A stretch of DNA of 49,935 nt from assembly GCA_028716385.1 (NCBI GenBank), contig JAQUPX010000004.1, forward strand, positions 1 through 49,935. The letters are read 5' to 3'. A program made the translations under genes and the position numbers. The notes beneath the pieces were generated by a model. That model did not search any database and was not told where the DNA came from. It saw only the letters and a list, made by a program, of their open reading frames with translations. Shown here piece after piece: positions 1-7,339 of this stretch. Numbering within the stretch: the first letter of the stretch is position 1; every line of letters begins with the position of its first letter. The DNA comes from a bacterium (GTDB lineage: Bacteria > Hydrothermota > UBA3073 > JACQXS01 > JAQTXJ01).

Positions 1-2
1 GA

Positions 3-119
3 GTATTAAAGGAAAAGGAAAAAATGTTTTCCCCTATCCTTAACAATTGTCATTGGGAATTTATAATTACTTACAAATATGATAAGTATGGCAGGCTTGC
101 TAAGGTTACTATGCGTTGA
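3..119 (+). CDS. 3' end of an unidentified gene, cut by the window edge
   Basis: An open frame enters from the left edge and stops at TGA 117-119. The last residues read YKYDKYGRLAKVTMR, which resembles the Y-x-Y-D-x-x-G-R-L signature of YD/RHS-type repeats, but 38 residues are too few to assign a family. It overlaps the 79-303 ORF in another frame, so probably only one of the two is real. It would be cargo of the integrated element, because the element continues leftwards from the comM junction. Confidence 0.35.
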   Translation, partial: VLKEKEKMFSPILNNCHWEFIITYKYDKYGRLAKVTMR

Positions 120-303
120 GAGATATCATATACCAACTATAAACAGGAGCGCATGGGATTTCTCTTCGGGTGATTTAGAGAAGACATTTGCTATATTTTA
201 TCAACTGGTTACTACAAAGGCGTTGTTCGTACTTGCCGGTTATGGCATCGTCAAGTTTTTAAAGAGAGCCAAAGAACTTGAGTCAGAATTAGGAATTAGA
301 TAG
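79..303 (+). CDS. Possible 74-aa hypothetical protein
   Basis: ATG at 79, stop at 301-303, no clear ribosome binding site. The C-terminal half has a short hydrophobic stretch (around residues 43-58) followed by a charged K/R/E tail ending KELESELGIR, so a small membrane-anchored protein is possible. No family recognised. The first part overlaps the open frame ending at 119. It may be a decayed remnant like its neighbours at 312-498 and 863-1075. Confidence 0.25.
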   Translation: MISMAGLLRLLCVERYHIPTINRSAWDFSSGDLEKTFAIFYQLVTTKALFVLAGYGIVKFLKRAKELESELGIR

Positions 304-311
304 ATTTGGAC

Positions 312-498
312 TTATCGTTCAAAACGTTTCCAAAGAACCCCGGAAAAGTCAGGCTTACTAAAATCCTCTTCACGACTGCCATCATAATATTCCCCTACCA
401 TTCAGGAACTCCTCTTTAAGCACTTTATCCATCTTGGGAAAGCAAATATATGTCTTTCTGCCTTTATGTACCCTAAATCGCTTAAAAAGGTCATTCAA
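312..498 (-). pseudogene. Frameshifted gene remnant in element
   Basis: Two minus-strand open stretches with protein-like composition join across a frameshift. The first runs from TTG 498 to a stop at 384-382 and contains FKRFRVHKGRKTYICFPK. The second runs from ATG 401 to TAA 314-312 and ends DFSGVLWKRFER. The overlap around 385-400 fits a single small indel in one ancestral gene. The family is not recognised. Coding appearance alone is weak evidence at this length. Confidence 0.3.
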
Positions 499-658
499 AA
501 CGCCCTAAAAATAAACTACCCTGTGTCCTGCAATTCTTTTTAGTCAAATATAAGAATGGGGATAGTTAAGTCCGGGTTACTGCGAAGCTGGATAAGAATA
601 GGATAGTGTAAGTAGATAGGGACAGGAAATAAACAGAAAAGGCGTATTAAACACCTCA

Positions 659-844
659 AAAATCACTTTTTTCTTATTTTTCCATTGTTAGTTATGTTAA
701 TACTTGTATCAAGCTTTGTTTGGTTTTGTTGAATATATCAAAAACCTCTAACAAAATTTAACAATTTGTTAAATTGTTAGGATAAAAATAGGGGACGGAT
801 TGCTAATTTTTTGCCGAAGTTTTCAACATTCTCGATCAAATACC
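659..844. repeat. Element repeat copy A (TTGTTA-type hexamer array)
   Basis: This block is repeated at 1173-1370. The outer parts are nearly identical in both copies (AAAATCACTTTTTTCTTA on the left; GTTAGGATAAAAATAGGGG on the right). The centre differs in a patterned way: five TTGTTA-like hexamers at about 694-699, 716-721, 726-731, 759-764 (inverted) and 766-771 are all TTGGCA in copy B. The arm at 756-764 can pair either with 726-734 (9 bp, one G-T) or with 766-774 (9 bp). A short hairpin at 842-860 closes the block. It may be a protein-binding array, origin, or structured RNA. Confidence 0.7.
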
Positions 845-862
845 TCGTTTCCTTTGAGGTGA

Positions 863-1075
863 GGAGAGAGTTTAGTTGGTGGAGTTAGTTTATTCCAGCA
901 GAACTGGATATCAACCTCTAAGGACTATCGTCCAAGAGTTTGTTATAAGTTGAGTTCGTTAAATTGGTTTCCACTAAAAAAAGGCGACCATGAAAAGAAG
1001 TGGGTAGTAGAAAGTCCTGCGAGCGGGATAGGAATTCCTCCAGTAAAAGACTCCGGACAAACAATCCCTAATTAA
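863..1075 (+). pseudogene. 70-codon open frame between the two repeats, probable remnant
   Basis: An uninterrupted plus frame follows TGA 860-862 and ends at TAA 1073-1075. It has no ATG; the only usable start is TTG 950. The product looks protein-like, with segments such as LNWFPLKKGDHEKKWVVES and SGIGIPPVKDSGQTIPN, but no family is recognised. It lies exactly between repeat copies A and B, so it may be the remains of a gene carried between them. Chance openness cannot be excluded. Confidence 0.25.
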
Positions 1076-1172
1076 CATAAGGGCTTGTAAGTAATCGCTT
1101 AAGCTCCAAAAAGAAGACAGGCAGGTAAGGGCTTCCTATAGATAGGCATAAAAGAGGGATTAAATAGCTCAC

Positions 1173-1370
1173 AAAATCACTTTTTTCTTATTTTTCCATT
1201 GTTAGCTTTGGCAATACTTGCAATAACGATTGGCAGGTTTTGGCAGAAATCGAAAAAACACCTCAACAATTTCTGCCAATTTGGCAAAATTGCTAGAATT
1301 GTTAGGATAAAAATAGGGGATAGATTACTAATTTCTTGTCGAAGTTTTCAAGCTTTCCGATTAAATGCCT
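1173..1370. repeat. Element repeat copy B (TTGGCA-type hexamer array)
   Basis: Second copy of the block at 659-844, about 514-525 bp downstream. The five hexamers read TTGGCA at about 1208-1213, 1230-1235, 1240-1245, 1274-1279 (inverted, TGCCAA) and 1281-1286. Arm 1269-1279 pairs perfectly over 11 bp with 1240-1250, or over 6 bp with 1281-1286, mirroring the alternative pairings in copy A. Flanks match copy A closely. A 5'-end fragment of the same repeat (AAAAATCACTTTT) recurs near 1485-1497. The 70-aa frame over this block (1199-1411) has a TTG start and is not taken as a gene. Confidence 0.7.
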
Positions 1371-1374
1371 TATT

Positions 1375-1407
1375 ACAACCCCTTGGGATTTTCCCCTTAG
1401 GGGTTGT
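1375..1407 (+). terminator. Strong hairpin after repeat B, terminator-like
   Basis: Nine-bp perfect stem (ACAACCCCT / AGGGGTTGT) with a smaller GGG/CCC pairing in the loop, followed by TTAATTAG rather than a long T-run. It occupies the position where copy A has the short ACCTC/GAGGT hairpin (842-860). It could end a transcript crossing the repeat or be part of the repeat's own fold. Confidence 0.35.
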
Positions 1408-1411
1408 TTAA

Positions 1412-1467
1412 TTAGAGTTTGCGATGTAGGCGCATTACTCTAAGTTATCCGGCTCGCAGGGTATCCA
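1412..1467. repeat. Hairpin repeat with TTATCC-GCTC tail
   Basis: TTAGAGT (1412-1418) pairs with ACTCTAA (1437-1443), with an inner GCG/CGC pair, and is followed by GTTATCCGGCTCGCAGGG. The same layout, stem TTAGAGT/ACTCTAA followed by CTTATCCAGCTC, occurs on the chromosome at 19786-19890. An inverted relative of the tail (CTGCGAAGCTGGATAAG) is at about 580-596. This suggests a short dispersed repeat family shared by element and host DNA. Confidence 0.45.
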
Positions 1468-1545
1468 TTTTTTCAGGTTATGGGAAAAATCACTTTTCCT
1501 TGACTTTTACCTCTCCCCGCTTACATTAGAATCAGTTCTTTGAAA

Positions 1546-1580
1546 CCTAAATCAAAAAGCTTGATATTAGGTAATATAAT
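1546..1580 (+). promoter_or_regulatory. Probable promoter with overlapping operator dyad
   Basis: CCTAAATCAA (1546-1555) is the inverted partner of TTGATATTAGG (1561-1571) with one bulged base. It sits directly before a perfect TATAAT (1575-1580). No good -35 is visible, so activation or repression through the dyad is plausible. The first gene downstream encodes a protein with an HTH-like segment, which makes autoregulation a reasonable guess. Confidence 0.35.
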
Positions 1581-1597
1581 AATAGAGAGGAGGAAAG

Positions 1598-2380
1598 ATG
1601 GAGGCAAGGCAAGATTTAGACTTTTTTGAGTCATTGCGTAAGTCATTACTTAGTTCCTGTAAGAATTTTCAAAAGCAATACGATAAAAACATAGAATATG
1701 CAGAATGGCTTATTTCATATCCCAGGTTCCAAAAAGAAATTAAAACGTTACGAAAAGAATTTAATATTCAAGTAAGTAATAAATCTAAAACCGAGTTTAA
1801 CCTTGTTGTTGTAGACTATTCATTAAAAGGATTTCTTTATGATTCTAGCACAAAAAAGATTCATCCTGCCAGTCTATTAAAGAAGATAGAACTTCTTTCT
1901 AAAAGATATTTAATCCCACATAAAGAAATGCTTGCAAAATATTTTTTTACTAACAGTCTGCCCATTCCTTTGAGAAAAATACCTTATGTAATAATTCGGT
2001 CGGGTTTTATGGGGTGCTCAGAAATATTCATAAGAGTCTGGGAAGATACTACAGAAAAGGAATACAGGGAAATATATAAACTGGTTGTGCGTATCAAAAA
2101 GATGATAACACAGCAGTTTAATCTTCCCAAGAAATCAACAAATCTTGAATTAGTTGGTGAAATGTATAAGAAAAAACGTGAAGGCAAAAGTTCAACGGAA
2201 ATTGCAAACGAACTTGGACAAAATTACTCAGATACTTATGTTAGAAAATCCACCCATGATGCACGGGAAAAAGCATGTGACGATGAAAATCCACTTAGAG
2301 ATTTAATATTTCTTGCTTCCACTTGGAAATCAGACGGGGAAGCTGTAAAAAAATATGTTTCACTATTTCCTTTGCCTTAA
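1598..2380 (+). CDS. Unknown 260-aa element protein with C-terminal HTH-like segment
   Basis: ATG 1598 is preceded by an excellent ribosome binding site (AGAGGAGG), so the start is secure. The N-terminal 60 residues are charged and helical. A middle part (about 65-165) mixes beta-like hydrophobic stretches (FNLVVVDYSLKGFLY, IPYVIIRSGF). Residues about 195-225 (YKKKREGKSSTEIANELG) look like a helix-turn-helix with a resolvase/sigma-type spacing. No known family is recognised. It lies upstream of the primase gene in the same direction, 215 bp apart, with a putative operator before it. A role as element regulator or replication initiator is inference only. Confidence 0.75.
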   Translation: MEARQDLDFFESLRKSLLSSCKNFQKQYDKNIEYAEWLISYPRFQKEIKTLRKEFNIQVSNKSKTEFNLVVVDYSLKGFLYDSSTKKIHPASLLKKIELLSKRYLIPHKEMLAKYFFTNSLPIPLRKIPYVIIRSGFMGCSEIFIRVWEDTTEKEYREIYKLVVRIKKMITQQFNLPKKSTNLELVGEMYKKKREGKSSTEIANELGQNYSDTYVRKSTHDAREKACDDENPLRDLIFLASTWKSDGEAVKKYVSLFPLP

Positions 2381-2480
2381 TTATTGTTTGTGTATTAACC
2401 TCTATTTCTAACTTAATGAGTTGTTCTCTTCTTTCTTGTTGCTTCATATTCCCAAAATATTACGTGACTTAAATTCCCTC

Positions 2481-2542
2481 AATAGAATATTCTATTATTT
2501 AAGCTTATCCACAAGCTCTTACAAAAAATCTTTTTTTTGTAA
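2481..2542. other. Candidate replication origin: DnaA box plus two dyads
   Basis: Within 62 bp there is a perfect 16-bp palindrome (2481-2496, AATAGAAT/ATTCTATT), a consensus DnaA box TTATCCACA (2505-2513, itself inside AGCTT...AAGCT), and a 10-bp inverted repeat TTACAAAAAA / TTTTTTGTAA (2519-2528 / 2533-2542) in very AT-rich DNA. The primase gene starts 53 bp downstream. The arrangement resembles a plasmid or element origin, but a promoter/terminator reading of the dyads is possible. Confidence 0.4.
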
Positions 2543-2595
2543 CGGCAATAATCAAAATAATACATTAAGTTATTCCTAGTTAATTTAAATAAAAA

Positions 2596-4224
2596 ATGTA
2601 TTACCCAGAATTTAGATTTGTAGATATTTGGAAAATGGGTTCCAAGAAGTTATGGGAACGTATTTCCGTAGATATGATTCCAACATATCAACAGCAAATG
2701 GGAAATACTGATATTGGAGTTACAATGCAAAGGTTTGCCAAGCCTACTTTTACGGAAGGAGAAGTCTCTATCATGCCTTTGGTATTTGATTTAGATAAAG
2801 AAGAAAACCCAGCTGCCGCAATAGAAGAAGCTAAAATATTATTAAACTACTTTTTTAAGCAATGGGATCTCAATAATGAACAAGTTCGAGTCTTCTTTTC
2901 AGGGAAGAAAGGAATTCACATTGTAATACCGGAGGAAGTACTCGGAATTAAACCACAGTTAAACTTATGCATACTTCACAAAAAACTAACAATGGATATA
3001 AGTTCATCTCTTGAACTAAAAACGACAGATATGTCAATTTACCGTTCAAGGGGACTTCTTAGATTACCGAACTCTTTACATTCAGAGTCGAATTTATATA
3101 AAATAGAATTATATCCACAAGAATTATTTAATCAAGATTTAGTTTCGATACGAGATTCAGCAAAAACCCCCAGAGGGCCACTTACTCACACTGACCCATT
3201 GGGATTGAATGAGACAGCCGCTGAAGAATATAGTAAATGGGCTAAAGATGCTGTCATTGAAAAACAATTAAAGTTTAGTTATCCCTGCCTTGATTCTTTA
3301 TATTACAATGGGGTAACTGGATTTCGGCAAAGGCATCTGGCAACACTAGCTCTTGCAATTTATTTTAGGCAAAATCTCCGATTTTTGGAATTGGAAACAT
3401 TTAATGCCCTTATCGATTGGAACAAACAAAATGTTAAGTTTTCCAATGAACCTAATTTCAATGATATTATAAAAGAGGTTAAAGCTCAAGTCAGGAAAGT
3501 ATATATGGAAAGTTACAAATTAGGTTGTAAAGATGGCTTAGTAGCCTTGACTTTGCGGGAATATTGCGATAAAACCAACTGTAAGTTAGGAAACTTACAC
3601 GATGGGATTTATCAAATTGAGCGTCGACTCCAAGACCTACCAATTTGGGGGAACAAAAGAGGACTTGGTCAATCCACTCGAGCCGTTTACAATGCGATCA
3701 AAGACTGGAAAGATACGCATGATACTACTCTCAATCCAATTTACAATGATCGACCCAGTTTTTTTCTATCTATTTATGATCTTGCTAATAAATCTCAATG
3801 TTCTAGCTTAACTGCCAATAAAGCAATAAAAAAACTCCTCTATGTAGGACTAATTGAATTAGTGCCATGGAATGTGTTACCAAAAGAAGTAAGAAGGACA
3901 AAAACCAACAGGATGGCGAATTATTATATCTTACCACCATTTACTGAAGAATTAGAAAAAGCAATATGTAAAAAAACCGAAGAATTAATATATAATCCTA
4001 TAAACCAAAAAAATAGTACAAAAGAAATATTAAAAAACTCTATCGTTAACTTAATTGAAATCCATAATCAATTTACTATTAAAATGCTTATTGAAAAAGG
4101 CTTTAGCATGCGTAGTATTTGTACATATCTTTTATCAATTATACAAGAACTTAATTTAACAGAAAAAACAAAAGCACATAATGAAAAATATTATTTTGTT
4201 AAAAAAACAGAACATGAAATGTAG
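2596..4224 (+). CDS. Archaeo-eukaryotic primase (AEP) superfamily protein
   Basis: A 542-aa protein with the AEP active-site pattern: motif I LVFDLD with D65 and D67 (metal binding), motif II SGKKGIH with S102, G103 and H108 (nucleotide binding), and a motif III-like region around residues 145-165 containing RSRGLLRLPNSLH. AEPs of plasmids and phages lay down primers and can also polymerise DNA. Residues about 375-450 look like a winged helix (FFLSIYDLANKSQCSSLTANKAIKKL), a common DNA-binding partner in replication proteins. The ATG has no clear Shine-Dalgarno sequence. A DnaA box and dyads lie just upstream. Most likely the replication protein of the element; whether it also has polymerase activity cannot be told from sequence. 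Nothing helicase-like is seen in the window. Confidence 0.75.
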   Translation: MYYPEFRFVDIWKMGSKKLWERISVDMIPTYQQQMGNTDIGVTMQRFAKPTFTEGEVSIMPLVFDLDKEENPAAAIEEAKILLNYFFKQWDLNNEQVRVFFSGKKGIHIVIPEEVLGIKPQLNLCILHKKLTMDISSSLELKTTDMSIYRSRGLLRLPNSLHSESNLYKIELYPQELFNQDLVSIRDSAKTPRGPLTHTDPLGLNETAAEEYSKWAKDAVIEKQLKFSYPCLDSLYYNGVTGFRQRHLATLALAIYFRQNLRFLELETFNALIDWNKQNVKFSNEPNFNDIIKEVKAQVRKVYMESYKLGCKDGLVALTLREYCDKTNCKLGNLHDGIYQIERRLQDLPIWGNKRGLGQSTRAVYNAIKDWKDTHDTTLNPIYNDRPSFFLSIYDLANKSQCSSLTANKAIKKLLYVGLIELVPWNVLPKEVRRTKTNRMANYYILPPFTEELEKAICKKTEELIYNPINQKNSTKEILKNSIVNLIEIHNQFTIKMLIEKGFSMRSICTYLLSIIQELNLTEKTKAHNEKYYFVKKTEHEM

Positions 4225-4332
4225 TTTGCTCATTTTTAAAGATATTATACATCAATATATAAAACATTCTTTATATTATATTTTGTTTAGAAATGGTAAA
4301 ACTAACCATTGGTTAAAACTAGAAAAATAAAA

Positions 4333-4641
4333 ATGATGAAGAGTAGAGTGGAACAGAAAGAAAAAACATTAACAACAAAACATTCAGTATTATCTAGTAT
4401 AAAACACAAAGGGAAAAAGCAGAAAATTAAACAGAATACAACAAATAATAAAACAGTTAATTACAAAGTAATTAGGCATACAATCCAACTTACCGAAGAA
4501 GATGCGAGGAATCGATCAGACGACATAAAGGATATTTTAGTGAAGGCGTTGCTAAGGAATACCTCTAAAAGCAATATAGAATCGGGTAGTGTAGAAAATA
4601 GCTTGACAGTTAGCAAAGAAAATCATATAACAGCATCATAA
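4333..4641 (+). CDS. Small very basic protein upstream of recombinase
   Basis: The open frame runs from TTG 4309, but ATG 4333 (or 4336) is the more natural start, giving about 102 aa. The first 40 residues are dominated by lysine, arginine, threonine and asparagine. The C-terminal half (RHTIQLTEEDARNRSDDIKD and following) looks helical and amphipathic. An AATGGT/ACCATT hairpin (4292-4310) lies just upstream. No family recognised. Small basic proteins beside large serine recombinases are sometimes recombination directionality factors, so that role is possible, but nothing in the sequence proves it. Confidence 0.5.
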   Translation: MMKSRVEQKEKTLTTKHSVLSSIKHKGKKQKIKQNTTNNKTVNYKVIRHTIQLTEEDARNRSDDIKDILVKALLRNTSKSNIESGSVENSLTVSKENHITAS

Positions 4642-4677
4642 AAATTAAGTAAAGATAAATAGCATACTAGTATAAAT

Positions 4678-6231
4678 ATGGAGACATTACAAAAAATAAA
4701 AAAAGTAGTGGCATATAATCGTATGAGCACAGAAAGAAGTGCAGAGAGTGATTCCCCAGAACATCATCGCATTAGAATCCGAGAATATTGTAAATGGAAA
4801 GAATTGGAACTAATGGAACCTTTTTACGAGGATTTGGCTTACTCCGGTGGAGATAATACAAGACCTGCTTATTTAAGATTGAAGACGGATATAAAAAATA
4901 AAAGGTTTGATGCTGTCGTTGTAAGTAGATTGGACAGATTAGGAAGGTCAACGAAAGAATTATTAGATTTCTCCGAATTATGTAAGGAAAATAATATTCA
5001 TATCATCTCTCTAACGGAAAATCTTGATACAAGCACACCTCAAGGGTATTTTTTCTTTACTATGAGCAGTGCATTTGCTCAACTTGAACGTGAAACTACT
5101 TCTCTCAGGGTAAAAGCTTCTGTACCGATTCGGGCAAAAGCAGGTAAACCACTTGGTGGTCAAGGTATCTTCGGTTATAAATGGGAGTCTATCCCTGGAG
5201 ATGAGAGACATAAGAGCTTGGTTCTTGTTCCAGAAGAAGCAAGCGTAAGAGCCCTTTTATACCAACTATTTATCAAACATAGACACTTGAAAACGGTCGC
5301 AAGAATGTTAAATGAAAGAGGATTACGTACAAGAAAGAATGGACTCTTCAGTGATACAACCGTAAGACGATTAATTGAAGATACAACGGCAAAGGGTTTG
5401 CATTTAGCTAATTATACTCGCTCTAAAGGTAATAAAAAAAGCTGGGAATTAAAACCAAAAGAAGAGTGGGTTGAGATTAGCGTAGAACCCATTATAAGCA
5501 AAGAAATCTGGGAAAAAGCGAATCAGATATTAAAAGAAAATCATAGGAAACAGGTAACAAAACCGAGAACATATCTATTGAGTGGGCTTGTTTATTGCGA
5601 GATGTGTGGAACAAAAATGTATGGGCATCCTGGAAGCAACCATGACTCTCCCAAATATATATGTAGTAAATGTAAAAATAAAATAAAACAAGCTGAACTG
5701 GAGCATATCATAATTCAAGAACTTACTGACCATATTTTACAACCTAAGCATATAAATGAGGCTATGGAAAAACAGGAGATTCCTTTAGAAAAAGAAATCA
5801 AAGAGACTGATATGATGTTGGAGCAAATAAAGAGGGAAATTCCCAAAATAGAAAATCATGTTTCGAAACTAATGGATGATTGGATAGAAAACAAGATAAC
5901 CAATCAAAAGGCATTTAATGAAAAAGTAGAGTCACTCCAAGATAGAAAGGATCAACTAAAAGAAGAAATACCACGCGTAGAGGCAAAACTTGTTCATCTA
6001 AGGATTCAAAAGAATAGTAGAGAATTTGTTTTAGAACAGGCAAAGAGTTTTACAGCAATGTTTTCTATCTTGGATGAACCAGAGAGGAAGGTTTTAATAG
6101 AAAGATTATTAGAGAAAATAATAGTTGGACGAGATACAATCAATTATAACATATATTTTCTGCCAGAGTTTCATCAAGATATCCCAGTTCATATTTTTGG
6201 GAATTCTCAACGCAACGACAAGGGTTCATAG
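4678..6231 (+). CDS. Large serine recombinase (integrase) of the element
   Basis: A 517-aa protein with full large-serine-recombinase architecture. The N-terminal resolvase domain has catalytic Ser17 in YNRMS and the SRLDRLGRS motif (R84, R87). A recombinase domain spans about 160-270. A zinc ribbon uses C307, C310, C329 and C332, followed by a coiled coil (about 365-450). It would catalyse integration and excision between attP and attB through a 2-bp crossover. The gene runs straight into truncated comM: its last codons and its TAG stop (6229-6231) are written in comM sequence on the opposite strand, so the C-terminus was probably changed by integration. Length and motifs look intact, so it is likely active. 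The start lacks a good ribosome binding site. Confidence 0.93.
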   Translation: METLQKIKKVVAYNRMSTERSAESDSPEHHRIRIREYCKWKELELMEPFYEDLAYSGGDNTRPAYLRLKTDIKNKRFDAVVVSRLDRLGRSTKELLDFSELCKENNIHIISLTENLDTSTPQGYFFFTMSSAFAQLERETTSLRVKASVPIRAKAGKPLGGQGIFGYKWESIPGDERHKSLVLVPEEASVRALLYQLFIKHRHLKTVARMLNERGLRTRKNGLFSDTTVRRLIEDTTAKGLHLANYTRSKGNKKSWELKPKEEWVEISVEPIISKEIWEKANQILKENHRKQVTKPRTYLLSGLVYCEMCGTKMYGHPGSNHDSPKYICSKCKNKIKQAELEHIIIQELTDHILQPKHINEAMEKQEIPLEKEIKETDMMLEQIKREIPKIENHVSKLMDDWIENKITNQKAFNEKVESLQDRKDQLKEEIPRVEAKLVHLRIQKNSREFVLEQAKSFTAMFSILDEPERKVLIERLLEKIIVGRDTINYNIYFLPEFHQDIPVHIFGNSQRNDKGS

Positions 6232-7279
6232 CTGCGACTAACATGAAACGAGCTGGAAAGGTTAAAGTAGTAGCTACTCTTGATATTGTTACTTCCCCGT
6301 CTTCCATCGGTTGTCTCATTACTTCCAATCCTTTTTTGTTAAACTCCGGGAGCTCATCAAGAAATAATATTCCATTGTGAGAGAGCGATATTTCGCCCGG
6401 TTTCGGATAAGTGCCTCCGCCGATTAACCCTGCATCCGATACGGTATGATGTGGTAAGCGGAATGGTCGTGTTCCTATAATCCCTTTACCTGTCGGGATA
6501 AGTCCCGCTACTGAGTGAATTTTTGTCGTTTCAAGCGCTTCTTCTAATGTAAGTTCGGGAAGTATTGTTACCATCCGTCTTGAAAGCATTGTTTTGCCTG
6601 CACCCGGTGGACCAATCATCAAAACATTATGTCCGCCTGCAGCAGCTATTTCAAGCGCTCTTTTGGCGCTTTCCTGCCCGTTTACTTCGGAAAAGTCCAC
6701 ATCATATACGGATTCGTTTCTAAACAAATTTTCCATATCTACTTTATATGGCTGGATTTCGCATTTCCCGTTTAAGAATTCTACAGTTTGGAGAAGTGTG
6801 CTGACAGGATATACTTCAATGTTTTCCATAACACCTGCTTCATTTTTATTATCTTCGGGAATTATTATTTTTTTGAATCCAAGTTTATGACAATTAAGAG
6901 CTATTGGAAGCACTCCTTTTACGCCCCTAATGTTACCATCCAATGAAAGCTCGCCAAGAATAAGATACTCTTTTAAGCTTTCTGCCGGGATAATATTTTC
7001 TTGAGCGGCTAATACGCCAATAGCGATTGGCAAATCAAGATTTGATCCTTCTTTCTTTATATCTGCGGGAGCGAGGTTGACTATGATTCTTTTTGCAGGA
7101 AAATCAAACCCCGAATTTTTAATCGCCGCTTCGACTCTTTCTTTTGATTCTTTTACGGCAGAATCAGGCAGTCCGACAGTTGCGGAATATCGCGGTAAAC
7201 CAAGCGCAAGGTTAACTTCTACTTCCAGCCGGTAAGCTTCAACTCCAAGCACCGCTGCCGAATGAACTTTCGCTACCAT
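6140..7279 (-). pseudogene. comM: comM/YifB-type Mg-chelatase-like AAA+ ATPase, 5' part only
   Basis: The host-derived reading frame matches ComM/YifB: an N-terminal Lon-like domain (about 1-165), Walker A GPPGAGKT (223-230), Walker B with D308 and E309 in LFLDELPEF, and then the sensor-1 region AAMNPC ending near Cys354. Family members continue CPCG and reach about 500 residues. Here the frame switches to element DNA after about codon 354, adds some 25 unrelated residues and stops at 6140. Sensor 2 and the C-terminal domain are missing, so the helicase-like motor is almost certainly dead. ComM promotes branch migration in natural transformation in proteobacteria. The remaining 3' part should lie left of the window, at the element's other end. 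Confidence 0.9.
6211..6236. other. Element-chromosome junction (attL/attR-type site)
   Basis: comM identity ends within the codons for Asn-Pro-Cys (about 6218-6226), where the recombinase gene also ends. The 26 bp show imperfect dyad symmetry (CGCAAC at the left, GCTGCG at the right) around a GG centre at 6223-6224, as expected for a serine-integrase att half-site pair. The exact crossover dinucleotide cannot be fixed without the other junction or an intact comM. Confidence 0.6.
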
Positions 7280-7287
7280 ATAAATTT

Positions 7288-7315
7288 ATATTACAGTATT
7301 TTTTTAAACTGTCAA
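7288..7315 (-). promoter_or_regulatory. comM promoter, giving a near-leaderless mRNA
   Basis: On the minus strand TTGACA (7315-7310) is followed after 16 bp by TAATAT (7293-7288). Only 8 bp separate the -10 from the ATG, and no Shine-Dalgarno sequence is visible, so the transcript would begin within one or two bases of the start codon. The sequence AAGTTTGACAGTTT around the -35 recurs before the C25 protease gene (near 17028). Confidence 0.55.
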
Positions 7316-7339
7316 ACTTTTGTCTAATATTTCTTTAAT

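Noticed and set aside
659..1370. Integron attC-like sites flanking a cassette
   Set aside because: CCTC-AAC...GTTAGG hairpins in both repeats loosely match attC ends, and an ORF lies between them. However, the outer consensus bases do not fit fully, similarity extends far beyond attC limits, and no tyrosine integron integrase is present.
1199..1411. 70-aa ORF over repeat B
   Set aside because: TTG start, no ribosome binding site, and it lies entirely on repeat B and the following hairpin.
6140..6231. comM C-terminal extension as a real functional protein end
   Set aside because: The last 25 codons are antisense to the recombinase 3' end and unlike any ComM, so they are read-through into element DNA.
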